Positions 37,253 to 46,279 of a DNA stretch of 64,000 bases are shown here, one piece after another. The stretch covers positions 3,766,501 to 3,830,500 of the forward strand of contig NC_023065.1 in assembly GCF_000513295.1 (NCBI RefSeq), in the 5' to 3' direction. The notes beneath the pieces were generated by a model. That model was not told where the DNA came from. It did no database searches and worked only from the letters and a program-made list of their open reading frames with translations. This stretch comes from Magnetospirillum gryphiswaldense MSR-1 v2 (GTDB lineage: Bacteria > Pseudomonadota > Alphaproteobacteria > Rhodospirillales > Magnetospirillaceae). The first letter of the stretch is position 1. Every line of letters begins with the position of its first letter. The position numbers and the translations under genes were made by a program.

Positions 37253-37269
37253 CGTGTGCGGGGCACACG
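37253..37269 (+). other. Short hairpin between galU and the UDP-glucose dehydrogenase gene
   Basis: CGTGTGC-GGG-GCACACG is a perfect seven-base stem in the 125-base gap. No T run follows, so it is probably not a full terminator. A second small palindrome (CACGCTTCGCGTG) lies at 37297-37309. They could reduce read-through or stabilise galU mRNA. Confidence 0.4.
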
Positions 37270-37340
37270 TCTACGATTCCGGGCTCATCGCATATCCACG
37301 CTTCGCGTGAACATGCTCTAACCTTTAAGGATCGCACCTC

Positions 37341-38645
37341 ATGCGTATCGCCATGATCGGCACCGGCTATGTGGGTCTGGTGTCGGGGACCTGTTTCTCG
37401 GAATTCGGCATCGACGTGGTTTGCGTCGACAAGGACGTGCGCAAGATCGAATTGCTGCACGAAAACGTCATGCCCATCTACGAGCCGGGTCTGGACGAAC
37501 TGGTCGCCGACAACGTCAAGGCCGGGCGCCTGTCCTTCACCACCGATCTGAAGGCGGCGGTCAAGGACGCCGACGCGGTATTCATCGCCGTCGGCACGCC
37601 GTCGCGGCGCGGCGACGGCCATGCCGATCTGTCCTATGTCTATGCCGCGGCCGAGGAAATCGCCGATGCCATGACCGGTTATACGGTGGTGGTGACCAAG
37701 TCGACCGTGCCGGTGGGCACCGGCGACGAGGTCGAGGCGATCATCAGGAAGCGCCGGCCCGACGCCCAGTTCGATGTGGTCTCCAACCCGGAATTCCTGC
37801 GCGAAGGCTCGGCCATCAACGATTTCATGCGGCCCGACCGCGTGGTCATCGGCACCGAATCGGACAAGGCCCGGGCGGTGATGAAGCAGCTTTACCGCGT
37901 GCTCTATCTGATCGAGACGCCCATCGTCTTCACCTCGCGCCGCACCTCGGAACTGATCAAGTACGCCGGCAACACCTTCCTGGCGACCAAGATCACCTTC
38001 ATCAACGAAATCGCCGATCTGTGCGAAAAGGTCGGCGCCAACGTCCATGACGTGGCCAGGGGCATCGGCCTGGATGGCCGCATCGGCAAGAAGTTCCTGC
38101 ATCCCGGTCCCGGCTATGGCGGCTCGTGCTTCCCCAAGGACACCCTGGCCCTGGTCAAGACGGCGCGGGATTTCGGCGCCCCCTTGCGCATCATCGAGAC
38201 CGTGGTCGATGTCAATGACAAGCGCAAGAAGGCCATGGCCGAGCGCGTGGTCGCCGCCTGCGGCGGCTCGGTCTTGGGCAAGACCGTCGCCGTGTTGGGC
38301 CTGACCTTCAAGCCCAACACCGACGACATGCGCGACAGCCCGTCGCTGGATATCGTGCCGGCACTGGTGGAAGCCGGGGCGGTGGTCAAGGCCTTCGATC
38401 CCGAGGGCATGGAAGAAGCCAAGAAGATGCTGTCCGGCATCACCTATTGCGACGATGCCTATACCACCCTGGCTGGGGCCGATTGCCTGGTGATCGTCAC
38501 CGAATGGAATGAATTCCGCGCCCTCAACCTGTCCAAGGTGAAGGCGGCGCTGAAATCCCCGGTGGTGGTGGATTTGCGCAATGTCTACGACCCGGTGGAA
38601 ATGCAGGAAGCCGGTTTCACCTATATCAGCATCGGTCGGCCCTGA
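37341..38645 (+). CDS. ugd: UDP-glucose 6-dehydrogenase
   Basis: Oxidises UDP-glucose to UDP-glucuronate with two NAD. The 434 residues show the N-terminal NAD loop (MRIAMIGTGYVGLVSGTCF), the catalytic cysteine in PGPGYGGSCFPKDT, and the C-terminal UDP-binding domain with VAVLGLTFKPNTDDMRDSP. The Mg/UDP-binding segment ELIKYAGNTFLATKI is intact. It uses the product of the upstream galU, and the pair implies glucuronate-containing polysaccharide. Confidence 0.95.
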   Translation: MRIAMIGTGYVGLVSGTCFSEFGIDVVCVDKDVRKIELLHENVMPIYEPGLDELVADNVKAGRLSFTTDLKAAVKDADAVFIAVGTPSRRGDGHADLSYVYAAAEEIADAMTGYTVVVTKSTVPVGTGDEVEAIIRKRRPDAQFDVVSNPEFLREGSAINDFMRPDRVVIGTESDKARAVMKQLYRVLYLIETPIVFTSRRTSELIKYAGNTFLATKITFINEIADLCEKVGANVHDVARGIGLDGRIGKKFLHPGPGYGGSCFPKDTLALVKTARDFGAPLRIIETVVDVNDKRKKAMAERVVAACGGSVLGKTVAVLGLTFKPNTDDMRDSPSLDIVPALVEAGAVVKAFDPEGMEEAKKMLSGITYCDDAYTTLAGADCLVIVTEWNEFRALNLSKVKAALKSPVVVDLRNVYDPVEMQEAGFTYISIGRP

Positions 38646-38672
38646 TCGGGGCTTTTCCGATCCGTTCCATGG

Positions 38673-38701
38673 CAGCCGGTCCCAGGTCCTGGGGCCGGCT
38701 G
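38673..38701 (+). terminator. Terminator between ugd and the chemosensory operon
   Basis: A 12-base stem (CAGCCGGTCCCA with TGGGGCCGGCTG, one G-T pair) and a five-base loop is followed by TTGCTTTAT on the plus strand. It lies between the convergent ugd gene and the last gene of the minus-strand operon and could serve both. Confidence 0.7.
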
Positions 38702-38706
38702 TTGCT

Positions 38707-39075
38707 TTATCTGACCAACAGGGACAGCGGGTCGAGCACCAGCACCGGCCCTTGGTGATCGAAGGCGATGGCGATCAGGGCCGGCAGAGTCAGTCGGGCC
38801 GCCAGCAGGGGCGGCGGCAGGTGGATATCCTGGGCGTCGATGACCTGTAACCGGACCGGCTCGGCCACCTCGATGCAGTGGGGGACGCCGTCGGCTTCCA
38901 TCACCAGCCAGCGGCGCGGACCGGGCAGCAGAGCCAGCCCCAGCAAATCTTCCGCCTGCCGTGCCTGTTCCGGCGCAGTGGTCAGCATGGCGCGGACGTG
39001 GCGGGCCTCGACGGCGAAAGCGTGGCCGCCGGCGCTGAAACGCACCATCCGCACGCCATGTCCGGTCAGATCCAC
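38707..39075 (-). CDS. Small CheW-like protein, last gene of the Wsp-like operon
   Basis: A 122-residue protein whose beta-rich sequence (MVRFSAGGHAFAVEARHVRAML; later AIAFDHQGPVLVLDP) resembles a reduced CheW domain. It starts at a GTG three bases after the upstream cheW stop, with an ATG nine codons later as an alternative. Two CheW-type proteins in one operon is the WspB/WspD arrangement. The match is weak enough that another adaptor role is possible. Confidence 0.6.
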   Translation of the reverse strand: MDLTGHGVRMVRFSAGGHAFAVEARHVRAMLTTAPEQARQAEDLLGLALLPGPRRWLVMEADGVPHCIEVAEPVRLQVIDAQDIHLPPPLLAARLTLPALIAIAFDHQGPVLVLDPLSLLVR

Positions 39076-39078
39076 GAC

Positions 39079-39618
39079 CTAAAGGCCCCCGGCCCGGTAA
39101 TCCTGGAAGATGCGTTCCAGGTCGAGCACCGTCACCATGTGGTCCTGGAACGACACGATGCCCAGGACCAAGGGCCGCAGATGCTCGGCGATGGTATGCG
39201 GCGGCGGTTGGATGGCGCTTTGCGGCACATCCATCACTTCCTCGACGCGGTCGACGCGGATGCCGCTGCGCATGGCGGCGCCTTGGCCCAGCAGGATACG
39301 TGATCCGGTCATGGCGCCGTTGTCTTCGGCCAGACGCAGCAGCACGCGCAGGCGGATCACCGATTCGATGTCGCCGCGGACATTGATCACCCCTTCCAGG
39401 CTGGGCGGGCAACCGGGCAGGAAATAGACCGGGCAATCGGACAGCACTTCCTTGATGCGCTCGCCGTGAAAGGCGAACCAGTCGGTGCCGAGGACGAAAA
39501 CCACCAGCTTGACCGATGGTTCGTCCACATCGACCACCGGCCCGGCGGCACTGCGTTTGACCGCCAGCACCTGATCCAGGGCAAGGATGTCGTCGTCGGG
39601 GGACATGTCGTCGGTCAT
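39079..39618 (-). CDS. CheW-type adaptor
   Basis: A 179-residue adaptor that should couple the receptor to CheA. The CheW fold is recognised from KLVVFVLGTDWFAFHGERIKEV, then GVINVRGDIESVIRL, and the GIVSFQDHMVTVLDLERIF end. About 35 N-terminal residues are extra and acidic. Its ATG overlaps the stop of the diguanylate cyclase gene by four bases. This is a strong sign that signalling and output genes are one unit. Confidence 0.88.
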   Translation of the reverse strand: MTDDMSPDDDILALDQVLAVKRSAAGPVVDVDEPSVKLVVFVLGTDWFAFHGERIKEVLSDCPVYFLPGCPPSLEGVINVRGDIESVIRLRVLLRLAEDNGAMTGSRILLGQGAAMRSGIRVDRVEEVMDVPQSAIQPPPHTIAEHLRPLVLGIVSFQDHMVTVLDLERIFQDYRAGGL

Positions 39619-41285
39619 GGCGCCACCTGGACCTGATTGCGACCGGATTTCTTCGCCACGTACAGCGCCTGATCGGCGCTTTCCAGCAACAGATCGGCCT
39701 GGGCCTTGCCCGGATAGCCGGCGATGCCGGCACTGAAGGTGCAGGAAAAGTCGCCGTCGCCGGCGGTAAAGCGCACCTTGGCGAAATCGGCGCGCAGATC
39801 ATCGACGATGCGCCTGGCTTCGTCGGTGCCGATATCTTGCAAGATGACGGCGAATTCCTCGCCGCCATAGCGCCCGACCATATCCGAATTGCGCAGGCGC
39901 TGTTGCAGCAGCCGGGCCAGGGCGACCAGCACCTGATCGCCGGCGGGGTGGCCGTAGGTGTCGTTGACCTGCTTGAAATGATCGACGTCGATCATGACGA
40001 AGCACAACATGCCGTCGTCGCGTCGGGCCGAGGCCAGCGAGGTTTCCAGAAATTGCGACATGAAGGTGTGGTTGAACAATCCGGTCAGGCTGTCGCGCAC
40101 CATCAAGGATCGCAGCGTGCGCATGCGTTCGGCCCGGATGGCCACGGCGCTGATCAGGTCTTCAGGCTGGATCGGCTTGGTCAAAAAGCCCTCGGCACCG
40201 ACGCGCAGCGCCGACACCTGCTTGACCTTGTTGGTCTCGCTCGACAGAAAGACGATGGGCAGGCTGATGAATTCCGGCACCTGACGGATCAGCCGCGACA
40301 GATCGCGCCCGGTGCAGGTGGGCATGTACATGTCCATCAGCACCAGATCGGGCTTGAACTCGGTCAGCACGTCCAAGATGGTCGCCGGTTCGTGCAGCAG
40401 GCGGGTGGTCATGCCCACCTGTTCGAGGATGAAGCTGTGATAGGCGGCCACTTCCGGTTCGTCGTCGACCACCAAGACGCGGAACGGTTCCGGCTCTTGT
40501 CCCAGGGTCAGCGAATCGAGGATTTCCACCAGTTCGATGGCCTTGACCGGCTTGGGGAAATAGGCCTCGCCGCCGGCCTGGACGGCGCGCAGGCGCGGCT
40601 CGAAATCGCGCCGGGACGAGACGAACACCACCGGCGGCGGCGCCCGCATTTCCCGGTGCAGATTGGCGACCACGTCGGTGCCGTTGACACCGCCGGGAAA
40701 GACGATGTCCATGATGACCGCATCGGGCGGCGCCACCAGCAAGGCGGCGCGCATGCTGTCCGGGCTGGTGAAGATGGTCACGCCATAGCCGAAGCACGAC
40801 AATTGCGCCGCCAAAATCTCGGCCTGCGCTTCGTCGTCGTCGCAGATGAACAATTTCTTGCTTGCCGCCTTGGCCCCTTCCTTACCCAGGTCGAAGCTGG
40901 GGGATTCGGGGCTGCTGTTGCTTTCATCGGCTTGGCGGGCCAGCTTCCACAACTCCTCCAGCCGTTCCAGCCGTTGCTGGAAGCCGGGCAGCAGTGCCGG
41001 CAATTGTTGTCCGCGCGATCCGCCTTCCAGACCCTGCAATTGCAACACCAATTGCTCGCCGCCGGCGCCCTCGGCGCTGATTTCCAGCAATCCGAACGAG
41101 GCGGCGGTGCCCTTGATGCTGTGAAAGGTGCGGTACAGATCATCCAAGGTGGAATCGTCGGACGGCACCCGCACCAGCAGGTCGCACAGGCGGCGGGCTT
41201 CGGCCAGCGTGCCCGGCAGCTTGTCGACGAAGGTGCGGCGAAGCTGTTTGACCTTTTCGCGCAACGAGGGGGATCGATTTTCCAT
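39615..41285 (-). CDS. HPt-REC-REC-GGDEF diguanylate cyclase (WspR-like output)
   Basis: A 556-residue cytoplasmic protein. An N-terminal HPt domain has the phospho-histidine in RTFHSIKGT (His55). Two receiver domains follow: the first with VIMDIVFPGG and FPKPVK, the second with LVVDDEP, VLMDMYMPT and LTKPIQ. The C-terminal GGDEF domain has an intact active site, RYGGEEF, and an RNSD inhibitory I-site five residues earlier. It should make c-di-GMP under phosphorelay control. I chose ATG 41285; the longer frame overlaps the REC gene. Confidence 0.92.
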   Translation of the reverse strand: MENRSPSLREKVKQLRRTFVDKLPGTLAEARRLCDLLVRVPSDDSTLDDLYRTFHSIKGTAASFGLLEISAEGAGGEQLVLQLQGLEGGSRGQQLPALLPGFQQRLERLEELWKLARQADESNSSPESPSFDLGKEGAKAASKKLFICDDDEAQAEILAAQLSCFGYGVTIFTSPDSMRAALLVAPPDAVIMDIVFPGGVNGTDVVANLHREMRAPPPVVFVSSRRDFEPRLRAVQAGGEAYFPKPVKAIELVEILDSLTLGQEPEPFRVLVVDDEPEVAAYHSFILEQVGMTTRLLHEPATILDVLTEFKPDLVLMDMYMPTCTGRDLSRLIRQVPEFISLPIVFLSSETNKVKQVSALRVGAEGFLTKPIQPEDLISAVAIRAERMRTLRSLMVRDSLTGLFNHTFMSQFLETSLASARRDDGMLCFVMIDVDHFKQVNDTYGHPAGDQVLVALARLLQQRLRNSDMVGRYGGEEFAVILQDIGTDEARRIVDDLRADFAKVRFTAGDGDFSCTFSAGIAGYPGKAQADLLLESADQALYVAKKSGRNQVQVAP

Positions 41286-41308
41286 GGTCGTGCTTCTGCT
41301 TCCAGGTC

Positions 41309-41671
41309 TCAGGCGCGGCGCGCCATCACCGCGTTGATGGACTGGATCAGCGAGGTCTCCAAGGTGAAGTCCTTGGTCAGGCAATCATCCAGCCTGGGCT
41401 CGGCTGCCTTCAGCGGCCCCGGCGCGTCGCCGGTGAGCAGGATGAAGGGAATGTCCACGCCCTGCTCGCGCAGGTCGCGGAACAGGTCGATGCCGCTGAC
41501 CATGGGCATGTTCATGTCCGACACGATCAAGGCGATGCCCGCCTCGTCGTTCAGCTTTTCCATGGCCTCGATGGCGTTTTCGGCGAGGACGATGCCGTAC
41601 CCGGCATCCTCCAGCACCGCCGCCGTCATCTCGCCGGCCAGGACGTCGTCGTCGACCACCAGAATCTTCAT
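41309..41671 (-). CDS. Single-domain response regulator (CheY-like)
   Basis: A 120-residue receiver domain. The acidic triad is in LVVDDDVL, the phospho-acceptor is in IVSDMNMPM, the threonine in LLTGDAP and the lysine in LTKDF; the usual proline after that lysine is absent. It lies between cheA and the diguanylate cyclase gene, so it may be a phosphate sink or a shuttle to the HPt domain. ATG 41680 would add three residues. Confidence 0.88.
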   Translation of the reverse strand: MKILVVDDDVLAGEMTAAVLEDAGYGIVLAENAIEAMEKLNDEAGIALIVSDMNMPMVSGIDLFRDLREQGVDIPFILLTGDAPGPLKAAEPRLDDCLTKDFTLETSLIQSINAVMARRA

Positions 41672-41683
41672 CGCGCCCATCCT

Positions 41684-43771
41684 TTACCCCAGCAGACTTT
41701 TCAGCGTGTCGACCAGATTGCTTTGATCGAAATCGCCCTTGACGATATAGGCATCGGCGCCCACCTGGATGCCGCGCCGCTTGTCCTCGGCCTTCTCGCG
41801 CGAGGTGATGATGATGATGGGAATATCCCGGTAGCGATCCTCGCGCCTGAGCGCCGCGGTCAGGGTGAAGCCGTCCATGTTGGGCATTTCCACGTCGGTC
41901 AGCACGGCGTCGAAATGACCGGACCGGGCCTTGTCGAGGCCGTCCTGGCCATCCTCGGCCAAGGTGACGATGAAGCCCTGGGCTTCCAGCACGTCCTTTT
42001 CGATCTCGCGGGTGTTGAGCGAATCGTCCACCACCAGCACGCGGATACCCGCCCGCCCGCCATCGGGCGCGGTCATGGCGGTGGCGCCGCCGCGCTGACG
42101 CCGTGCCGCCTCCAGCAAGGCCGAGGCCTGCAACACGCTGACCAGATCGTTGCGTCCGGTCATCACCATGCCCGACACCAGCGGCAACTGGCGCAGATGT
42201 TCAGGCAGCGGCTTGATGACCATGTCACGCTCGTCCAGCAACTGCCCGACCTTGAGCGCCAGCTTTTCGTTGCGCACTCGCACCACCACCAGCAGGTTGC
42301 CGCCGCGCCGGGCGACGGCGGGCGCGGGCAGGCCCAGAAGTTCGGCCAGCGACACTACGGGGACGAATTCGTTTTGGATGATCACCGCCTTGCGTTCGGC
42401 CACGGTGATGATGCGATCATCGGCCACGTCCAGCAGATGGGCGACATATTGGGCGGTGAAACCGAAGGTCTGGCCGCCCGCCTCCACCAGCAGCACCCGC
42501 ATCACCGCCAGCGACAGGGGTAGGCGCATGGCGAAGGTGGTGCCCTGGCCGGGGCGGGTTTCCACGGCGATGGAGCCTTGCAGGTCGTCGACGACGCAGC
42601 GCTTGACCACATCCATGCCGACGCCGCGACCGGAGACATCGGTGATGATGGACGAGGTGGAAAAGCCGGGCAGGAAGATCAGGTCGATGATCTCGGTCTC
42701 GGTCATGGCTTGCGCCTGTTCCGGCGTCAGCAGGCCTTTCTTCACCGCCTTGTCGCGGATGAACTCCACCGGCAGGCCGCCGCCGTCATCGCTGACCTCG
42801 ACGACGACGAAGCCGCCGTCCTGGCGCGCCGACAATTTCAGCGTTCCGTGCGCAGGCTTGCCAGCGGCGTGCCGGGTCTCGGCACTTTCGATGCCGTGAT
42901 CGACGCCGTTGCGCAGCAGATGGACGATGGGGTCGGACAGGCGGTCGATCAACTGGCGATCCAGTTCGATGTCCATACCGGTGGTGACGCATTGCACGTC
43001 CTTGCCGAGCGAGCGGCCGAGGTCGCGGATCATCCGCGCCGCCGGCTCGAAGACGATGGACAAGGGCAGCATGCGCATGATCAGCGCCTTTTTGTGCAGC
43101 TCCTCCATCAGCAATTCCTGGGTGAAGACATCGTCACGCAGGTCGCGGCCGAAGGTTTGCAGCAACGGCGCCGTTTCACCGGCGGCGCGGTCGATGCCGC
43201 GCAAATCGACCAGACGCTGGCGCAGGCGGGCATGGCTGGACACCACCTCGCCCATCAGCTTGATCAACTCGTCCAGCTTGGACAATTGCACGCGGACGGT
43301 TTCCGCCGATTTCAGTTTGACCTCGGGCGGCGGTGGAGGTGGCGGCGGCGCTTCCGCTGGCGGCGACGGGGTGGGAGCGGTCTCGCCGCCGGCCAGCACT
43401 TGGGTCAGGGCGGCGCACAGATCGGCATCGGCGGGCGACGGGGTGCCGGTTTCGGCCACCTGATCCACCTGGGCGGCCATGGCATCGACGCCGCGCTGCA
43501 ACAGCCGGCACAGATCGGGGCTGGGCTTCAGGCTGCCGTCGCGCAACGCCCCCAACACGTCTTCCACCTTGTGGGCGGTTTCGGTGATGGCGGTCAGTTT
43601 CAGCATGCGCGACGAGCCCTTGACCGTATGGGCCGAGCGGAAGATGGCGTTGATGGCCTCGGTATCGGCACTGCCGCCGGCCAACAGGCTCAAGCCTTCC
43701 TCGAGGCGGCGCAGATGGTCGCGGGCTTCCTCGACGAACCGGGCGACAAAGCGTTTGACGTCCAAGGCCAT
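41684..43771 (-). CDS. Hybrid CheA histidine kinase with C-terminal receiver (WspE-like)
   Basis: A 695-residue cytoplasmic kinase. Order: HPt domain with phospho-His48 (SAHTVKGSS), a proline-rich linker (about 135-150), the dimerisation/H-box region, the HATPase domain (LLRNGVDHGIE, DDGGGL, GRGVGMDVVK), a CheW-like domain, and a receiver domain (about 575-695) with VDDSLN and LTDVEMPNMDG. The CheA-REC fusion is the WspE/FrzE form rather than the CheA of swimming chemotaxis. It begins three bases after cheR. Confidence 0.94.
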   Translation of the reverse strand: MALDVKRFVARFVEEARDHLRRLEEGLSLLAGGSADTEAINAIFRSAHTVKGSSRMLKLTAITETAHKVEDVLGALRDGSLKPSPDLCRLLQRGVDAMAAQVDQVAETGTPSPADADLCAALTQVLAGGETAPTPSPPAEAPPPPPPPPEVKLKSAETVRVQLSKLDELIKLMGEVVSSHARLRQRLVDLRGIDRAAGETAPLLQTFGRDLRDDVFTQELLMEELHKKALIMRMLPLSIVFEPAARMIRDLGRSLGKDVQCVTTGMDIELDRQLIDRLSDPIVHLLRNGVDHGIESAETRHAAGKPAHGTLKLSARQDGGFVVVEVSDDGGGLPVEFIRDKAVKKGLLTPEQAQAMTETEIIDLIFLPGFSTSSIITDVSGRGVGMDVVKRCVVDDLQGSIAVETRPGQGTTFAMRLPLSLAVMRVLLVEAGGQTFGFTAQYVAHLLDVADDRIITVAERKAVIIQNEFVPVVSLAELLGLPAPAVARRGGNLLVVVRVRNEKLALKVGQLLDERDMVIKPLPEHLRQLPLVSGMVMTGRNDLVSVLQASALLEAARRQRGGATAMTAPDGGRAGIRVLVVDDSLNTREIEKDVLEAQGFIVTLAEDGQDGLDKARSGHFDAVLTDVEMPNMDGFTLTAALRREDRYRDIPIIIITSREKAEDKRRGIQVGADAYIVKGDFDQSNLVDTLKSLLG

Positions 43772-43774
43772 GGT

Positions 43775-45208
43775 CTATCCCCGTCCGCCGGCGTGACGTT
43801 CGCACAGGAAGCGCACCTCGGCCACCGGCAGGCCCAGCGGCAGGCTCAGGCCGCCGTCGCCGTCGGGGTGCTGGGTCAGGTGCTGCAATGCGACCCGATA
43901 GGTACGCCGGGCCAGATCGGGTTGGCCGGCGGCGCGATAGGATTCCGCCAGATAATATTGCGCCACCCAGCAATGATGGCGGGTATAGACCGCCTGCTTG
44001 AACCAGCGGATGGCCGCGTCGTGGTCGCCTTGCCATTTGGCGGCGAAGCCTTGGACCACCATGGCCTCGACCGACCAGGAATCAAGCTCCAGCGCCCGTT
44101 GGGCCAAGGTCTGGGCCGCCGGGTGATCGCGCCGCAGCACCTGGACATGGGCCAAAAGCACCAGCGCCGACAGATGGTCGGGACTTTGGGCCAGAATGCC
44201 GCGCAACAAGGCGCCGGCCTCGTCGTGGCGTTTGTCGCGGATCAGGCGGCGGGCGGTGTCCAGGTCGGGAGCCGGTGCGGCGGTGGCGACGACGGTGGCG
44301 ACGACGGGGGCCGGCACCGGGCGGTTCGGCTTGGGCGGCGGTGCTGGTGGTGCTGGCGGCGGCGAGCGCGACGGCCTGGGCGGCGGTGGAGCGGCGGCGC
44401 CCTTGGCGAAATAGAAATGGCCGTCTTCTTCCACCAGCCGCAGGACGCCGAGATCATTGGCCAGGGTCTCCGCCGTGCCCACCAGCAGCACCCCGTCCAA
44501 TGTCATCATCCGCGCCAGATTGTGCTGGATGGCCCGGCGGGTGTCGGCGTCGAAATAGATGGAGACGTTGCGGAACAGCACGATGTCGAAATCATGCAGG
44601 CTGGCGGGTGGTTCCGCCGACAATAGATTGAGGTGATGGAATTCGACCCGTGTCCGCACGGTTTCGGCCAGGGCGAAGCCGTGGCGACCGATGGGGGCGA
44701 AATAGCGCTGCTGGCGCTCGGGCGACAGGGCGCGGAAGGAGAAGGCGCTGTAATGACCGGCGCGGGCCTTGGCCAGGGCCAGATGGTCGATGTCGCCGGC
44801 ATAAAGGCGGACCAGCGACCCCATGGCCTCGCCGTATTGGTCCAACAGGGCCATGGCGATGGAATAGGGTTCCTCGCCGGTGGAGCAGCCGGCGCTCAGG
44901 ATGCGGATGGGCCGGCCCGGACCGCGCAAGGCCAGCAGACGCGGCACCATCTTTTCGGTCAGCAGGGCCAGTTGCTCGGGCTCGCGGAAGAAATAGGTCT
45001 CGTTGATGGTCAGCAAGGTGACCAGTTCCTGGAACTCGGCCTCATTGGTGGTCAACCGGGCGAGATAGGCCTGTTCGCCCAGCACGCCGGTGGCCTGCAT
45101 GCGGGCGGCTATGGCCGCTTTCAGCGTTTCCTCACCATTGCCTTCCAGCATCAGGCCGCAGCGGCCTCTGACCAGATCCTTGAAGCCTTGCAGGGTTGGG
45201 CCAGTCAT
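43775..45208 (-). CDS. CheR methyltransferase with C-terminal TPR (WspC-like)
   Basis: A 477-residue receptor methyltransferase. The catalytic CheR part (about 1-270) has LTINETYFFRE, the SAM loop LSAGCSTGEEPYS and FRNVSIYFD. A Pro/Ala-rich linker (about 275-310) leads to TPR-like repeats (about 315-440). CheR-TPR fusions are typical of Wsp-type systems, where the TPR helps docking to receptors or partners. The ATG overlaps the cheB stop by four bases; a longer frame inside cheB is an artefact. Confidence 0.93.
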   Translation of the reverse strand: MTGPTLQGFKDLVRGRCGLMLEGNGEETLKAAIAARMQATGVLGEQAYLARLTTNEAEFQELVTLLTINETYFFREPEQLALLTEKMVPRLLALRGPGRPIRILSAGCSTGEEPYSIAMALLDQYGEAMGSLVRLYAGDIDHLALAKARAGHYSAFSFRALSPERQQRYFAPIGRHGFALAETVRTRVEFHHLNLLSAEPPASLHDFDIVLFRNVSIYFDADTRRAIQHNLARMMTLDGVLLVGTAETLANDLGVLRLVEEDGHFYFAKGAAAPPPPRPSRSPPPAPPAPPPKPNRPVPAPVVATVVATAAPAPDLDTARRLIRDKRHDEAGALLRGILAQSPDHLSALVLLAHVQVLRRDHPAAQTLAQRALELDSWSVEAMVVQGFAAKWQGDHDAAIRWFKQAVYTRHHCWVAQYYLAESYRAAGQPDLARRTYRVALQHLTQHPDGDGGLSLPLGLPVAEVRFLCERHAGGRG

Positions 45209-46263
45209 CCGTTCCTCCCCGCCAGTTCGGCCATGGCGGCGGCGATGGCGTCCAGGGCCAGCACCCGGTCCACCGCCCCTTGCTCTACCGCGACCCGATT
45301 CATGCCGTAAATGACCGAGCTGGCCTCGTCCTGGGCGATGGTGGTGCCGCCGGCTTCCTTGATGGCGGCCATGCCGCTGGCGCCGTCGCGGCCCATGCCG
45401 GTGAGGATGATGCCCACCGCGCGGCGTCCGAACACCGCCGCGCCGCTTTCCAGCAGCGCATCGCAACTGGGGCGGTAGACATCTTTGGACTGGCGCTCCA
45501 GCAAGGTCAGGCGGCGGCTGTGGGTGACGGCCAGATGGCGTTCCGACGGCGCCACATAGATGATGCCGGGGGCGACCAGATCGCCTTGGGTCGCCAGCCG
45601 CACCGGCAGCGGAGCAAGACTGCCCAGCCAGTCGGCCATGCCGGCGGCGAAACCGTCGGCGATATGCTGGGCCACCAGCACCGGACAGGGGAAATCCGCC
45701 GGCAAACGAGTCAGTAAATGGGCCAGGGCCTGCGGCCCGCCGGTGGACGAGGCGATGAAAAAGGCCCGACCGCTGGCGGCGGCCAGATCAACGGGCAGCG
45801 CCGGTTGCGACCGGGGTGGCGGCGCTTCCACCGTCGGGGCGCCGACGCGCAGGGCGCGGACATGGGTGATGACCGGAATTTTCGACACCAAACGGGCCTT
45901 GGCGACGAAGTCGCGTTGCTCGTCCGGGTCCAGGCTGGGCTTGCTGACCACATCGACGGCGCCCTTGGCCACGGCGGCATAGGCGTTGGCCGCATCGGCC
46001 ACCGACGACACCACCAAGATGGGCACCGCCTTGCTGGCCATGATTTCGGCGATGGCCTCGAGCCCGCCCATGACCGGCATTTCCAGGTCCATGGTCACCA
46101 GATCGGGGCGCAGGGCGAGGACCATCTCCACCGCCTCGCGGCCATGGCAGGCCTCGCCCACCACCTGGAAACCGCCATCGGCTTCCAGGAAGCCGCGCAG
46201 CAGCCCGCGGGCCAAGGCACTGTCATCGGCCAGCAGCACGCGGATCGGGGGGGCGGTCATCAC
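45205..46263 (-). CDS. Chemoreceptor methylesterase CheB (WspF-like)
   Basis: A 352-residue response regulator esterase that removes receptor methyl groups. The N-terminal receiver domain has VLLADDSALARGLL and VTMDLEMPVMGG. The C-terminal esterase has the catalytic serine in IASSTGGPQAL, the histidine in VAQHIADGFA and the aspartate region GIILTGMGRDGASGM. It lies between the receptor and cheR in the operon. Start at 46263 or 46260 (two consecutive ATGs). Confidence 0.95.
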   Translation of the reverse strand: MMTAPPIRVLLADDSALARGLLRGFLEADGGFQVVGEACHGREAVEMVLALRPDLVTMDLEMPVMGGLEAIAEIMASKAVPILVVSSVADAANAYAAVAKGAVDVVSKPSLDPDEQRDFVAKARLVSKIPVITHVRALRVGAPTVEAPPPRSQPALPVDLAAASGRAFFIASSTGGPQALAHLLTRLPADFPCPVLVAQHIADGFAAGMADWLGSLAPLPVRLATQGDLVAPGIIYVAPSERHLAVTHSRRLTLLERQSKDVYRPSCDALLESGAAVFGRRAVGIILTGMGRDGASGMAAIKEAGGTTIAQDEASSVIYGMNRVAVEQGAVDRVLALDAIAAAMAELAGRNG

Positions 46264-46279
46264 CGGGGCGCCGCCGTTT

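Noticed and set aside
43333-44414. Plus-strand open frames opposite the cheA-cheR junction
   Set aside because: They are antisense to well-supported genes with catalytic motifs and arise from Pro/Ala-rich linkers.
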